A stretch of DNA of 64,000 nt from an uncultured Allomuricauda sp. (GTDB lineage: Bacteria > Bacteroidota > Bacteroidia > Flavobacteriales > Flavobacteriaceae), in the NCBI RefSeq assembly GCF_947499585.1, contig NZ_CANMOO010000001.1:1426001-1490000 (forward strand), given 5' to 3'. The translations under genes were made by a program, and so were the position numbers. The notes below the pieces were generated by a model, which saw only the letters and a program-made list of their open reading frames with translations, was not told the origin of the DNA and did not search any database. How positions within the stretch are numbered: position 1 is the first letter of the stretch; every line of letters begins with the position of its first letter. Below, piece by piece: positions 8,712 to 17,920 of the stretch.

Positions 8712-10373
8712 ATGGAGTCGCAAAAAATAAAAGTTGGTTTATTAATAAACGATTACAATATCCCTGCTTGGGAATATCATCTAGTAAAACAGATTAATGA
8801 ATCGCCCCATTCTGAGATTAGTCTCATTGTTCGAAAATTAGGTAAGCAAAACCAAAAAGAAAGTACTTTTCAAAAACTATGGAAAATTAGAGGGAATTTC
8901 CTCTATTTTTTACACGGAAAGATAGAATCTAAACTCTTTAAACCAAAAAAAAATGCTTTTACTCCAAAAGATTTAAATAAAATTGTCAATTGTCCAGAAA
9001 TTCTGGTGAATCCAAAGGAGACCAAATTTAGCGATATTATAAGTGATGAAGATGTCAGCAAAATTAAGAGCGAGGAAATTGATGTTCTTCTAAGGTTTGG
9101 GTTTAGAATTTTGAGAGGTGGAATACTCAAAAGTGCCAAGTACGGTATATGGTCGTTTCACCATGGGGATAATGCGGTTAACAGAGGTGGACCTCCCGGT
9201 GTTTGGGAAGTTTATAACAATTGGGACGAAACTGGAGCAATTCTTCAAATTCTTACAGAGGACTTGGATGGTGGTTTAACGCTGGCTAAAACATTTTCGT
9301 CAACGGACCCCAAGAGTTTAATAAGAAATAAAAATAGCTACTATTGGAATGCTTGTTCCATGGTTATTAGAAAACTTAACGAGCTACATTCCAAAGGAGG
9401 AGACATTTTTATGGAAGAGGTTCAGGGCAATAACAATGTACCTCAATTCTATTACAACAGACTATTTGTAACACCTAAAAATAGAGAAACCCTTAAATCG
9501 GTTTTTAGAATTTACCATCGAATCATTATTGGCTGGATAAAGAGAAGGTTCTTTTTTAATCAATGGATTCTACTGTTTAAGTTTGAAAAAAAACGACAAT
9601 TGTCGAAGTCTTTTTGGCGATTTAAAAGAATTGTTCCACCCAAAGACCGTTTTTGGGCCGATCCATTTCCAATAGAGAAAAATGGTAAATACTATATTTT
9701 CTTTGAAGAACTTATCTACAAGAACGGTTTAGGGAACATTTCTGTCTTGGAATTGGATGAAAAAGGGAATTATTCCAAACCATCCGTGGTTTTAGAAAAA
9801 GATTACCACCTTTCCTATCCCTTCTTAATTGAAGATCAGGATCAATTATGGATGATTCCCGAAACTCTTCAATCCAACCAAATCGAGCTATACCATTGTG
9901 AAGAATTTCCATTAAAATGGAAACTGGAAAAAATCCTGATAAAAAACATAAGGGCAGTAGACACAACAATATTATACCACAATAAGAAATACTGGCTGTT
10001 TTGCAATATTAGGGAAAACGAAGGTGCATCTACCTCAGATGAATTATTTCTCTTCCATTCAAGCGTACTTGCTACGGATAAATGGCAACCTCACCCAATG
10101 AATCCAATAGTTTCAGATGTACGATATTCCAGACCTGCAGGCCAAATCTTTGAATATAATGGTCATCTCATTAGACCTTCTCAAAACTGTGCCAAACATT
10201 ATGGGTATGGAATGCAACTACAAATTATAGAAAGATTAACCGAAACCGATTACAAAGAAGTTAACTTGCAATCCATACATCCAAACTGGAGCAAAGATTT
10301 AATTTCTACCCACACTTTAAATCATGAAGGAAAACTTACCGTTATAGATGCTTTAGTGAAACGAAGAAAGTAG
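8712..10373 (+). CDS. Formyltransferase-like domain fused to a GINT1-type beta-propeller domain
   Basis: The product is 553 aa with two parts. Residues about 5-250 resemble the formyltransferase fold: GIWSFHHGDN (145-154) and NRGGPPGVWEV (157-167) sit where formyltransferases have N-x-H and the R-G-G loop, and D186 in EDLDGG matches the distal acidic residue. The usual Asn of the Asn-His-Asp set appears to be Ser148. Residues about 300-553 (RFWADPFP, YYIFFEEL, LSYPFL, SRPAGQIF) have the repeated W/P/F-rich blades seen in the N-terminal domain of glucosamine inositolphosphorylceramide transferases and bacterial relatives. The setting implies a sugar modification or transfer step, but the reaction is unknown. 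It lies 48 bases after ugd and probably belongs to that operon. Confidence 0.75.
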   Translation: MESQKIKVGLLINDYNIPAWEYHLVKQINESPHSEISLIVRKLGKQNQKESTFQKLWKIRGNFLYFLHGKIESKLFKPKKNAFTPKDLNKIVNCPEILVNPKETKFSDIISDEDVSKIKSEEIDVLLRFGFRILRGGILKSAKYGIWSFHHGDNAVNRGGPPGVWEVYNNWDETGAILQILTEDLDGGLTLAKTFSSTDPKSLIRNKNSYYWNACSMVIRKLNELHSKGGDIFMEEVQGNNNVPQFYYNRLFVTPKNRETLKSVFRIYHRIIIGWIKRRFFFNQWILLFKFEKKRQLSKSFWRFKRIVPPKDRFWADPFPIEKNGKYYIFFEELIYKNGLGNISVLELDEKGNYSKPSVVLEKDYHLSYPFLIEDQDQLWMIPETLQSNQIELYHCEEFPLKWKLEKILIKNIRAVDTTILYHNKKYWLFCNIRENEGASTSDELFLFHSSVLATDKWQPHPMNPIVSDVRYSRPAGQIFEYNGHLIRPSQNCAKHYGYGMQLQIIERLTETDYKEVNLQSIHPNWSKDLISTHTLNHEGKLTVIDALVKRRK

Positions 10374-10386
10374 GTTGTTTTCTTAA

Positions 10387-11448
10387 TCAGACAGAATGGT
10401 ATAGTTCAAGATGCTTTTTAAATACCTCTTGAATGGAATAGTTATCTACCACATGCGAATAAAAAATGTCACTCTTTTTAAGTGCCGTACTGTAATCTTC
10501 AACAACCTTTTGCATTGTTTTAGAAAAACTCTTTAATTCTGCTAAGTAACCCTTATCATTGGATACAATATCTGGAATGGAACCAACCGGGGTAGATATT
10601 ATGGGCAATCTAGCCGCTCCAGCCTCTAGTATAACAACTGGCATACCTTCCCAATGAGATGGCATTATTAGACAATGTGAGGATTTTAAAAAATCAATGA
10701 CTTTATTTGAGAATCCATGGAGTTTTATATTATTTTGGTGATTGGCATTCGTAATTTTTTCTTCCAATTGAGTTCTCATCTGACCATCTCCAACAACATC
10801 GATAACAAAATTTGATATTCCATTCTCTAAAAGGTCACTCGCAAAATTAACAAGGGACAATGGATTCTTTTGCTCAGTAAGACTCCCCAAAAACAAAAAA
10901 TGAAAAGTTTGGTCAAAATTCTGTTTTAAACGTACCTCCTTTGATACTTCAAAATTTGATATATCCAAACCGTTGGGAATAACAATACTATTTTTAAGAA
11001 ACCATTGGGCACCACTTTTGGAAAAAAGAATATCCGCTTTTCGAAAAATTTTGGAAAATCCCAGTAAAAATGCACGATATTTCCGTTCTACAGTTGTATT
11101 ATGAAGGGTAAAAACAATGGGTAGTTTTCTATAAAACAATTGAAACACTAATCCAATCATTAGGGCATGGAACATATGACAATGCAAAACAAGTTCATTT
11201 TCATCGCTCAACCTTTTTTTCAGCTCTCTAAGGCCCTTAAAAACCTTAAACACTGAGGTAATTCCAAGAAAACAATGAGGAACTTTAGCATCTTTGAACT
11301 TTTGTTCTAAAGTATTTATATTGCTTATAGATACGACCAACGTATCTACATCGAGCTTTTGGGCCTCCATCCCTAATTTCAGTACCATTTGCTCAGCTCC
11401 TCCCCCTCCTAAGCCTGTAATTAAATGAACTATGGTTTTTTTTTCCAT
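10387..11448 (-). CDS. GT4-family glycosyltransferase
   Basis: This 353-aa GT-B enzyme begins KTIVHLITGLGGGGAEQM, the glycine-rich acceptor-side loop of family GT4. The C-terminal nucleotide-sugar domain holds FLFLGSLTEQKNP and the E-x7-E motif EGMPVVILE. It should add one sugar to the lipid-linked repeat unit at the cytoplasmic face of the membrane. Its ATG overlaps the stop of the upstream glycosyltransferase by one base (TAATG), so the pair is translationally coupled. It converges on the formyltransferase-like gene with only 13 bases between stops and no clear hairpin. Donor and acceptor cannot be read from sequence. Confidence 0.9.
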   Translation of the reverse strand: MEKKTIVHLITGLGGGGAEQMVLKLGMEAQKLDVDTLVVSISNINTLEQKFKDAKVPHCFLGITSVFKVFKGLRELKKRLSDENELVLHCHMFHALMIGLVFQLFYRKLPIVFTLHNTTVERKYRAFLLGFSKIFRKADILFSKSGAQWFLKNSIVIPNGLDISNFEVSKEVRLKQNFDQTFHFLFLGSLTEQKNPLSLVNFASDLLENGISNFVIDVVGDGQMRTQLEEKITNANHQNNIKLHGFSNKVIDFLKSSHCLIMPSHWEGMPVVILEAGAARLPIISTPVGSIPDIVSNDKGYLAELKSFSKTMQKVVEDYSTALKKSDIFYSHVVDNYSIQEVFKKHLELYHSV

Positions 11449-12518
11449 TATTTTTTCAATAAATCTTTAAACATAGATTCGTATTTTTCAACAATTATTT
11501 TAGAATGATATTTTTTGTAAATGCTATCTCTAATGGTTTTGGAATCCCATTTGATTTGTCTAATGGTATCTAGTTTCTCTACATAATCGTCGATGGTATT
11601 GACCAAAAAGCCGTTTACACCATTCTCTATTATTTCTTTGGTGCCTCCAGGAACATCAAAGGCAATAACAGGAATTCCAGAGACACAACTCTCGACCACA
11701 GCGTTGGGAAAACCCTCAACATAAGAACCTTGCAAGAATACATCGTGCTCTATTAAACATTCATTTATCTTCTTCGTAAAAGGTACATATGTTATACTTC
11801 CTGAAAGATTCAATCTACTTACTTCATTTTTAATGCCTTCCTCTTCAATACCACTTCCGATAATCGTATAGGTAAATGGAAAATTCACTCTGGAAAGACA
11901 CTCTAATATCCTTAGGTGTCCTTTTTCTGGACTCAAGCGTCCAATAGTTATAAACTTGCAGGTTTTTGAAAGATTTTCTTTTTTATTTGAGAGAAGCATA
12001 TTCTCAGGTGCGGGGTTAGCAATTTGAATCATTTGTGCATCTGAAAGATTATAAATCTTCTTGAAATCATCATACATGTCCTTTGACTGACAAACAATTC
12101 TATCTAATCTTTTATACGCAAATCGATACAAAGGTCTTATGTTCAATGTACTTTTCTTTTTTGCAAAAAGAGAGAACGTACTTAGGACACTTGCTTCTCG
12201 ACCTACAAATTTCATTCCTGGAAATAGAATTGATAAAAACCCTAAAATGACATTCAAATGGCCAATGGAGGACATTACTATATCTGGCTTCTCCTTTTTT
12301 ATAACTTTCAACAGTGGCAGTGTTCCTGCCAAAACTCTGTCCTTGTTAAGGAAAGTGGTGTCTATCTTGCTAACATCGTATGCCGCACCTGACGCTCCGC
12401 CTATTACAATAAGTTGAACTTTAAATCTTTTTGGGTCTATGTTATTGGCCAAAAAACTAATAACGCGCTCTGCCCCTCCTGCCCTTAATGAAGGAAGAAC
12501 GAAAAATATTTTTTTCAA
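11448..12518 (-). CDS. GT4-family glycosyltransferase (TTG start)
   Basis: This 356-aa GT-B glycosyltransferase has the N-terminal motif LPSLRAGGAERVISFLA, then ITIGRLSPEKG and the E-x7-E motif EGFPNAVVE followed by the usual SGIPVIAFD loop. The start must be TTG at 12518: no ATG or GTG occurs in frame back into the preceding gene, and the TTG opens directly into the conserved N-terminus. It is the middle gene of a leftward trio (acetyltransferase, this gene, GT4), spaced 11 bases and then overlapping by one base. The sugar specificity is not predictable. Confidence 0.9.
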   Translation of the reverse strand: MKKIFFVLPSLRAGGAERVISFLANNIDPKRFKVQLIVIGGASGAAYDVSKIDTTFLNKDRVLAGTLPLLKVIKKEKPDIVMSSIGHLNVILGFLSILFPGMKFVGREASVLSTFSLFAKKKSTLNIRPLYRFAYKRLDRIVCQSKDMYDDFKKIYNLSDAQMIQIANPAPENMLLSNKKENLSKTCKFITIGRLSPEKGHLRILECLSRVNFPFTYTIIGSGIEEEGIKNEVSRLNLSGSITYVPFTKKINECLIEHDVFLQGSYVEGFPNAVVESCVSGIPVIAFDVPGGTKEIIENGVNGFLVNTIDDYVEKLDTIRQIKWDSKTIRDSIYKKYHSKIIVEKYESMFKDLLKK

Positions 12519-12529
12519 TTTTTCAATTT

Positions 12530-13066
12530 TTATTGGAGATATTTCTTTGGATTAGTATCAATGACTTTATCCACTCTTTCCTTAAAACTCAAACTAAAAT
12601 CCATCTCTTTTCTTGAAACAAAGCTTTCAAGAGCTTTTTTCTTATAATCCTCAAACTTACCTATTATTTTGACTGGGTTACCGCCAACAATAAGGCCATT
12701 TGGAACGGATTTGGTCACTACACTCCCTGCAGCCACAATTACGTTATCTTCAATCACAACACCTGGCATTACAATAGAATTTATTCCAATGAATACGTTA
12801 TTCCCAATGGTCACTCTTGCAAAATGTTCTCTCCTGCCCTTTTCATCTTCTATCAACCATGCCGCGCCATCATGAGTTAGCAATTTTACTCCGGATGTTA
12901 TGGTCACCTTGTTTCCGATTGATATTAACCATGGCTCTGAACCAAAATTGGTCGTAAGTATTCTGCTATCTTCTCCGACCTGTACCCCCATACTTTTGGC
13001 ATATTCTGCACCCGAATACCTCAACCTTTTTACTATTGTCTTTATATAATGGTAAATCTTTTTCAT
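12530..13066 (-). CDS. Hexapeptide-repeat (left-handed beta-helix) O-acetyltransferase
   Basis: The product is 178 aa. The C-terminal two thirds have hexapeptide repeats (ITSGVKLLTHDG, VTIGNNVFIGINSIVMPGV, IEDNVIVAAGSVVTKSV), and it ends with VGGNPVKIIG, the standard cap of WcaF/maltose-acetyltransferase-like enzymes. THDG contains the likely catalytic histidine. The enzyme should O-acetylate a sugar of the repeat unit or a lipid-linked intermediate using acetyl-CoA. It is the first gene of a leftward trio with two GT4 genes and diverges from the flippase gene 119 bases away. Confidence 0.88.
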   Translation of the reverse strand: MKKIYHYIKTIVKRLRYSGAEYAKSMGVQVGEDSRILTTNFGSEPWLISIGNKVTITSGVKLLTHDGAAWLIEDEKGRREHFARVTIGNNVFIGINSIVMPGVVIEDNVIVAAGSVVTKSVPNGLIVGGNPVKIIGKFEDYKKKALESFVSRKEMDFSLSFKERVDKVIDTNPKKYLQ

Positions 13067-13185
13067 TTTAATCTATTTTTGTGCTGAAAATATTAGCGAT
13101 ATGGGTTTCCATAAACCTTATTTCAATTCTATTCCTAAACGGATACAATTCCAAAAAAGTGTCCATTTTAAACTTATGAAACTTT

Positions 13186-14718
13186 ATGGGCAATAAATCC
13201 CTTACAAAATTAGGTATTAAAGGTGCATTATGGAAAACTTCTGGATCTTTGCTCAGAATTCTGGTGCAATTTTTAATGCTTGCTGTACTTGCCAGATTGA
13301 TTTCCCCTGTTGATTTTGGGTATATGGCCCTTATAATGATCATGGTGGGCTTTACAGACCTCTTTTCTAAAATGGGAATCGGTGGTGCCCTAATCCAATT
13401 GGACAATGTTTCTGATAGTCATATCAGGACTGGATTCATGCTTTCATTGCTATTTGGACTGGCTTTGGGAGCAATATTCTATTTTATAACACCATTTATC
13501 GCTGTTTTTTTCAATATGGTTGAAATTATTGATGGATTGCATTTTTTTGCTTTTCTTTTCCCTCTTAAGTCCCTGAACAGTGTTAGCATTGCTTTATTGA
13601 ACCGCGATTTAAAATTTGCAATCACTGAAAAAATAAGCCTGACATCATTCACATTTGGATATGCCTTAGTATCAATTATTTTTGCAATTCTAGATTATGG
13701 TTACTGGTCCCTACTATATGGTCAGTTGGCCATGATAGTTGTTTCATCCTGTTATAGTTGGAGATATTTTTTCCCCAAATTCAGCTTAAAATGGAAAAAA
13801 AGAGAGGTAAATGAACTTTTGTTTTTTGGAAGTGGATTTACTTTTAATACTACTTTGGGGTATTTCTCGGATACTATAGACAATTTGATTGTCAGTAAAT
13901 TCTTAGGTGCACAAGCGTTAGGTATATATTCAAAAGCATATCAATTATATGCCATACCAGCGGGAATATTTGGTGGGGTATATGATTCCATAATGTTCCC
14001 GATTTTGGCCAAGAAAAAGAATGACCGGTCCAAGTTAAGAGACTTTTATTTTTTTAGTATCTCTCTTTGTTTACTTTTTCTCATGCCCTTGGCTATTTTA
14101 ATCGCAATGAATTCTGAGTTGATAATTAAAGTTGTTTTGGGGCCAGGTTGGGAAGAAGCTATTCTTATTCTGCAGATTTTAATCCTAAGTCTACCTTTTA
14201 GATTTGGCTATAGAATAAACAGGTCATTTTTAAAATCCTTGGGCCTAGTCTACAAAGGCGTTGTCTATGAAATAGTATTTTTTATAAGCACTGCGGCCTT
14301 ATGTATACTTGGGGTTAAGTTTATGGCCTTGCCAGGACTTGCCGTTGGTGTACTATTCTCCTCGATTTTATTTTTCATCATAGTTTTTTTCTATATAAGT
14401 AAGTTGCTGGGAATGATAAAATCACTTAACCAGGCTTTATTTAGAGATTTTTTCATGTTCAACTTACCAATTATTATAATTCTTTTTGGTGTCCTTTATT
14501 ACTATAAATTACCATTTTGGTTAATGCTGGTCATCAGCATTTTTCTTGCACTTATTTTTGCAATCGTATTATTTAGAAAGAAAAGTGTTTTGTTGACTTC
14601 AAGTAATATGTCCTTATATAAACAGGTAATCTCTAACATGCCAAAACCCATGAAAAAAGGTATTGGAATTGTCGAGTCCAATTTACAACGTGTTCTTAGT
14701 AAAATCATAGATATATAA
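13186..14718 (+). CDS. Wzx-type polysaccharide flippase (MOP superfamily)
   Basis: The 510-aa protein has about 12-14 hydrophobic segments along its whole length. The N-terminal region (KGALWKTSGSLLRILVQFLML, ARLISPVDFGYMALIMI) and the central FLGAQALGIYSKAYQL motif are typical of WzxC/RfbX-like lipid-linked oligosaccharide flippases. It should move the undecaprenyl-linked repeat unit across the inner membrane for polymerisation by the Wzy-like protein encoded three bases downstream. A TATTTTTG at 13074-13081 matches the -7 consensus and could start a leader of about 98 bases, though no -33 TTG was seen. Confidence 0.93.
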   Translation: MGNKSLTKLGIKGALWKTSGSLLRILVQFLMLAVLARLISPVDFGYMALIMIMVGFTDLFSKMGIGGALIQLDNVSDSHIRTGFMLSLLFGLALGAIFYFITPFIAVFFNMVEIIDGLHFFAFLFPLKSLNSVSIALLNRDLKFAITEKISLTSFTFGYALVSIIFAILDYGYWSLLYGQLAMIVVSSCYSWRYFFPKFSLKWKKREVNELLFFGSGFTFNTTLGYFSDTIDNLIVSKFLGAQALGIYSKAYQLYAIPAGIFGGVYDSIMFPILAKKKNDRSKLRDFYFFSISLCLLFLMPLAILIAMNSELIIKVVLGPGWEEAILILQILILSLPFRFGYRINRSFLKSLGLVYKGVVYEIVFFISTAALCILGVKFMALPGLAVGVLFSSILFFIIVFFYISKLLGMIKSLNQALFRDFFMFNLPIIIILFGVLYYYKLPFWLMLVISIFLALIFAIVLFRKKSVLLTSSNMSLYKQVISNMPKPMKKGIGIVESNLQRVLSKIIDI

Positions 14719-14720
14719 CC

Positions 14721-16028
14721 ATGAAAAATGCTCCTTACTATTTGATTGCAGTGTTACTTGCTTTGGACAATGTATTTGTCTCTAAAAGGATAGGCTTTTT
14801 GAGTGTTGATCGATTATTAGAAATTTTAATCTTCTTTTTATTTTTCAAACAATTTATCGCTGAGTTTAAGGCAAATTTTTTCTTTAAAAGATTTAATCAA
14901 TTTCTCATTGCTTTTATCTGTTTGAAATTTTTAATGAACCTAAAATTCATTATCGTTGGCAATATTGACTTGCTCGTATTAATAAAAGATGCTTTCAAAG
15001 GGTTTACGTTTATCATATATGCTTTTCTTTTTGTGGTTTTATTAAAAAAAGGGACGAAGTACCTAAGAATAATCACTTGGGTTCACCTCGGAATACTAAT
15101 CTTTTCCCTTCTACATCATCCATTATCACCGATAGCAGGCGAAATCCAAGAATTCAAAAAAACACTATTGACCTCTAATAGTGCGTCAATGCAATCGGCT
15201 GATTTGAGCAATGAAGAAATCTACATTGAACACGGGTATGCAAACAGATTCAGACTATCGGGGCCATTTGCATTCGCAATAACATTTTCCTATTTTGCGA
15301 TTACCAGCTTTATCTTGAACCTGTTTCTTTTTATGAAGACCAATAAGAAATTCTATCTATTGGTATTGGGGTTACTGGTTATTACTGCATTCCTTTCCCA
15401 AACACGTTCTTTAATACTTGGAATATTCATAATATCAGCTGCTTATATCCTATTGATAAAAAATACTGGGGCCAGATATAAATTTCGATTATTTGTAGCA
15501 TCCATATTTTCCTTTTTAGCTTTATTGGCTGTATTCAACTCTATCTCTTCAATTGATTCTAGGATTACTTCCACAGATGGAACTGGGGGAGGGTCAGATA
15601 ATAGGCCTTTGCTTTGGACGACGGGTATAATGGCAGTTGTCGAAAACCCATTTGGAGTTACAGATGCTGAATATGATGTAACCCGCAGAGAAATGTTCGA
15701 GAGATACGGAGATTCCTCATTGTTACACTTAACTTCCCATAACGGCTTAATCAATGTAGGTTTTCAATATACATTTTTCGGTTATATCCTATTCGCTTTC
15801 TTTAGCTATTTTCTTTACAAACATGCCATAACCCTACCAAAATCTTATAAAATCCTGTTCGTTTCATCTCTTTTGGGATACTTGGTACACACAAGTTTCC
15901 ACAATAACTTTATATTATATGCGGATTATCCTTTTCTTATTATTTTAATGTTAATAGGATATTCTGAGCAAATTCTAGAAACAAAAAACAGTAGGCAAAA
16001 AAATATTTCAATCGATATTGGATATTAG
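14721..16028 (+). CDS. Wzy-type O-antigen/EPS polymerase-like membrane protein
   Basis: The 435-aa protein has about ten or more transmembrane segments. One long periplasmic loop around residues 280-345 holds the sequence RPLLWTTGIMAVVENPFG, and the HNGLINVGFQYTFFG segment resembles the conserved H-N-x-x region of the Wzy_C/O-antigen ligase superfamily. Position directly after the flippase supports a polymerase role; WaaL-type ligase is the alternative, since the two families cannot be told apart by inspection. Its 3' end overlaps the convergent acetyltransferase gene by 21 bases. Confidence 0.85.
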   Translation: MKNAPYYLIAVLLALDNVFVSKRIGFLSVDRLLEILIFFLFFKQFIAEFKANFFFKRFNQFLIAFICLKFLMNLKFIIVGNIDLLVLIKDAFKGFTFIIYAFLFVVLLKKGTKYLRIITWVHLGILIFSLLHHPLSPIAGEIQEFKKTLLTSNSASMQSADLSNEEIYIEHGYANRFRLSGPFAFAITFSYFAITSFILNLFLFMKTNKKFYLLVLGLLVITAFLSQTRSLILGIFIISAAYILLIKNTGARYKFRLFVASIFSFLALLAVFNSISSIDSRITSTDGTGGGSDNRPLLWTTGIMAVVENPFGVTDAEYDVTRREMFERYGDSSLLHLTSHNGLINVGFQYTFFGYILFAFFSYFLYKHAITLPKSYKILFVSSLLGYLVHTSFHNNFILYADYPFLIILMLIGYSEQILETKNSRQKNISIDIGY

Positions 16029-16589
16029 ATTTTTAATCTCAATATTCTTTATTTTTTTTGCTGGAGACCCAGCGATAAGAATAAACTCCTCATCAAAAGA
16101 TTTTCCGACAGAAGAATTTGCCGCTATGGCAATATTATTGGCAATTTTAATGTCTCCATATATTTTAGCCCCTGGCGCTATATAAACATTATCACCTATT
16201 TGTGGAGCTTTAAAACTGCCCCCTGAAGCCCCAATATTTGTACATACATGTATTCTACAATTTTTACCAACCCTTGCTTTGGAGTTTACAACAATTGTTC
16301 CATAGTGCGCTATGGACAAACCCGGCCCAAAAACATTTTCTGGTATGGAAAAACCAAGTTTAAGTGCAAGTTTTCTATGTCTTATTTTTAGTAGATTGTA
16401 ATAAACCCTTCCAAAAACATCTTTTCTGCAATTACGATAATATTCTAGTTTTCTAAGCCTTTTTTGAAATACCCATATATAATTTGGAGCAACAATCTGT
16501 TTTAGCCATAGAAATTTACCTCCATTAATTCTAAGAGCACTTCTATCAGCTTGTATGTAGGTCTTGTAATCTTTTTTCGAAGTAATCAT
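16008..16589 (-). CDS. Serine-acetyltransferase-like (WcaB-type) hexapeptide acyltransferase
   Basis: The product is 193 aa. An alpha-helical N-terminal part (ADRSALRINGGKFLWLKQIV) is followed by left-handed beta-helix repeats: GPGLSIAHYGTIVVNS, ARVGKNCRIHVCTNIGA, PQIGDNVYIAPGAKIYGD, IKIANNIAIAANSSVGKS. It ends in AGSPAKKI. HYG and the N-terminal helix match WcaB/CysE-like polysaccharide acetyltransferases, not amino-acid synthesis, given the location. It probably O-acetylates the exopolysaccharide unit. It lies 53 bases after the TviB-type dehydrogenase in the same direction. Its last seven codons overlap the 3' end of the polymerase gene. Confidence 0.88.
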   Translation of the reverse strand: MITSKKDYKTYIQADRSALRINGGKFLWLKQIVAPNYIWVFQKRLRKLEYYRNCRKDVFGRVYYNLLKIRHRKLALKLGFSIPENVFGPGLSIAHYGTIVVNSKARVGKNCRIHVCTNIGASGGSFKAPQIGDNVYIAPGAKIYGDIKIANNIAIAANSSVGKSFDEEFILIAGSPAKKIKNIEIKNLISNID

Positions 16590-16642
16590 AATACACTTCC
16601 AAAATAAAAATTATTCTTACAATTTTTTAATGTAGGTCTAAT

Positions 16643-17920
16643 TTAAAGTCTACCATTGACTTTCTCTTTCAAAACCCCCTTTACATCATATATTATTCCA
16701 TCGGGCTTAATTTTATTTGACCAATCTGTCTCAATAAATTCCTTATGGGCGACAACCAGGACAACTGCATCAAATACTTCATTGGGCAGGTCGTTGACAA
16801 TATCAAATCCATATTCATGTTTTACTTCTTGTAAAGATGCCCATGGGTCATATACTTTTACATTCGTTCCATAATCTTTCAAATCTTCGATTACATCCAC
16901 AGCCCTTGTGTTCCTGACATCCGGACAGTTTTCCTTAAATGTTATGCCGAGTATTAATATCTTTGCATTCTTAATTTTAATATCTTTCTTAATCATCAAC
17001 TTTATAACTTCATTCGCCACATACCCCCCCATACCGTCGTTCAATCTTCTTCCGGCTAAAATTATCTCGGGATGATACCCAAACTCTTGAGCTCTCTGAG
17101 CAAGATAATATGGGTCAACTCCTATACAATGACCCCCAACCAATCCCGGTTTAAAGGGCAAAAAATTCCATTTTGTTCCTGCGGCAGTAAGCACATCATT
17201 CGTATCTATATCCATTAGGTTGAATATTTTAGCCAACTCGTTGACAAAAGCGATATTTATATCCCTTTGCGCATTCTCTATTACTTTTGCCGCTTCAGCA
17301 ACTTTAATAGTAGGAGCCAGATGCGTTCCCGCAGTAATCACCGAAGCATAAAGGGCATCCACTTTCTCCCCAATTTCAGGGGTAGACCCTGAAGTTACTT
17401 TTAAAATTTTCTCCACCGTATGCTCCTTATCACCTGGATTGATTCGCTCCGGCGAATAACCAATATAGAACTCCTCATTAAAAACCAAACCGCTTGCTCT
17501 TTCCAAAACAGGAACGCATTCCTCTTCTGTGACTCCCGGATATACTGTCGACTCATAAATTACCACATCCCCTTTTCCAATAGCAGAACCAACTGTCTCG
17601 CTTGCTTTGTATAAGGGTGTTAATATTGGACGATTTGTACTATCTACCGGAGTAGGAACCGTTACTATGTAATAATTGCAATCGGAGATATCCTTAACAT
17701 CAGATGTGCAAAATAATCCTTTATAGCCAGGACTTTTAACCAATACTCTGTTCAGAAAATCATTGGACACCTCCAGTGTACTGTCATTTCCATTCTTTAA
17801 TTCGGAGACTCTTTCGCTGTTAATATCATAACCTACAACACTATATTTTGTTGCAAACAATCTAGCCAAGGGTAATCCCACATATCCAAGTCCAATAATC
17901 GCAATTTTTATTTCTTTCAT
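16643..17920 (-). CDS. UDP-N-acetyl-hexosamine 6-dehydrogenase (TviB/WbpO type)
   Basis: This 425-aa NAD-dependent nucleotide-sugar dehydrogenase begins IAIIGLGYVGLPLARLFA. The catalytic cysteine is C265 in GLVGGHCIGVDPYYLA, the form seen in the UDP-GlcNAc/GalNAc/ManNAc dehydrogenase branch and different from the GGSCFPKD of Ugd. The YDINSERVSELKNGNDSTLEV segment resembles TviB/WbpO of Vi antigen and B-band polysaccharides. It should make UDP-GlcNAcA (or GalNAcA), and the TviC/WbpP-type epimerase at 6323 would supply the other epimer. WecC (UDP-ManNAc dehydrogenase) is a less likely alternative, as no WecB-like epimerase is in view. Confidence 0.92.
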   Translation of the reverse strand: MKEIKIAIIGLGYVGLPLARLFATKYSVVGYDINSERVSELKNGNDSTLEVSNDFLNRVLVKSPGYKGLFCTSDVKDISDCNYYIVTVPTPVDSTNRPILTPLYKASETVGSAIGKGDVVIYESTVYPGVTEEECVPVLERASGLVFNEEFYIGYSPERINPGDKEHTVEKILKVTSGSTPEIGEKVDALYASVITAGTHLAPTIKVAEAAKVIENAQRDINIAFVNELAKIFNLMDIDTNDVLTAAGTKWNFLPFKPGLVGGHCIGVDPYYLAQRAQEFGYHPEIILAGRRLNDGMGGYVANEVIKLMIKKDIKIKNAKILILGITFKENCPDVRNTRAVDVIEDLKDYGTNVKVYDPWASLQEVKHEYGFDIVNDLPNEVFDAVVLVVAHKEFIETDWSNKIKPDGIIYDVKGVLKEKVNGRL

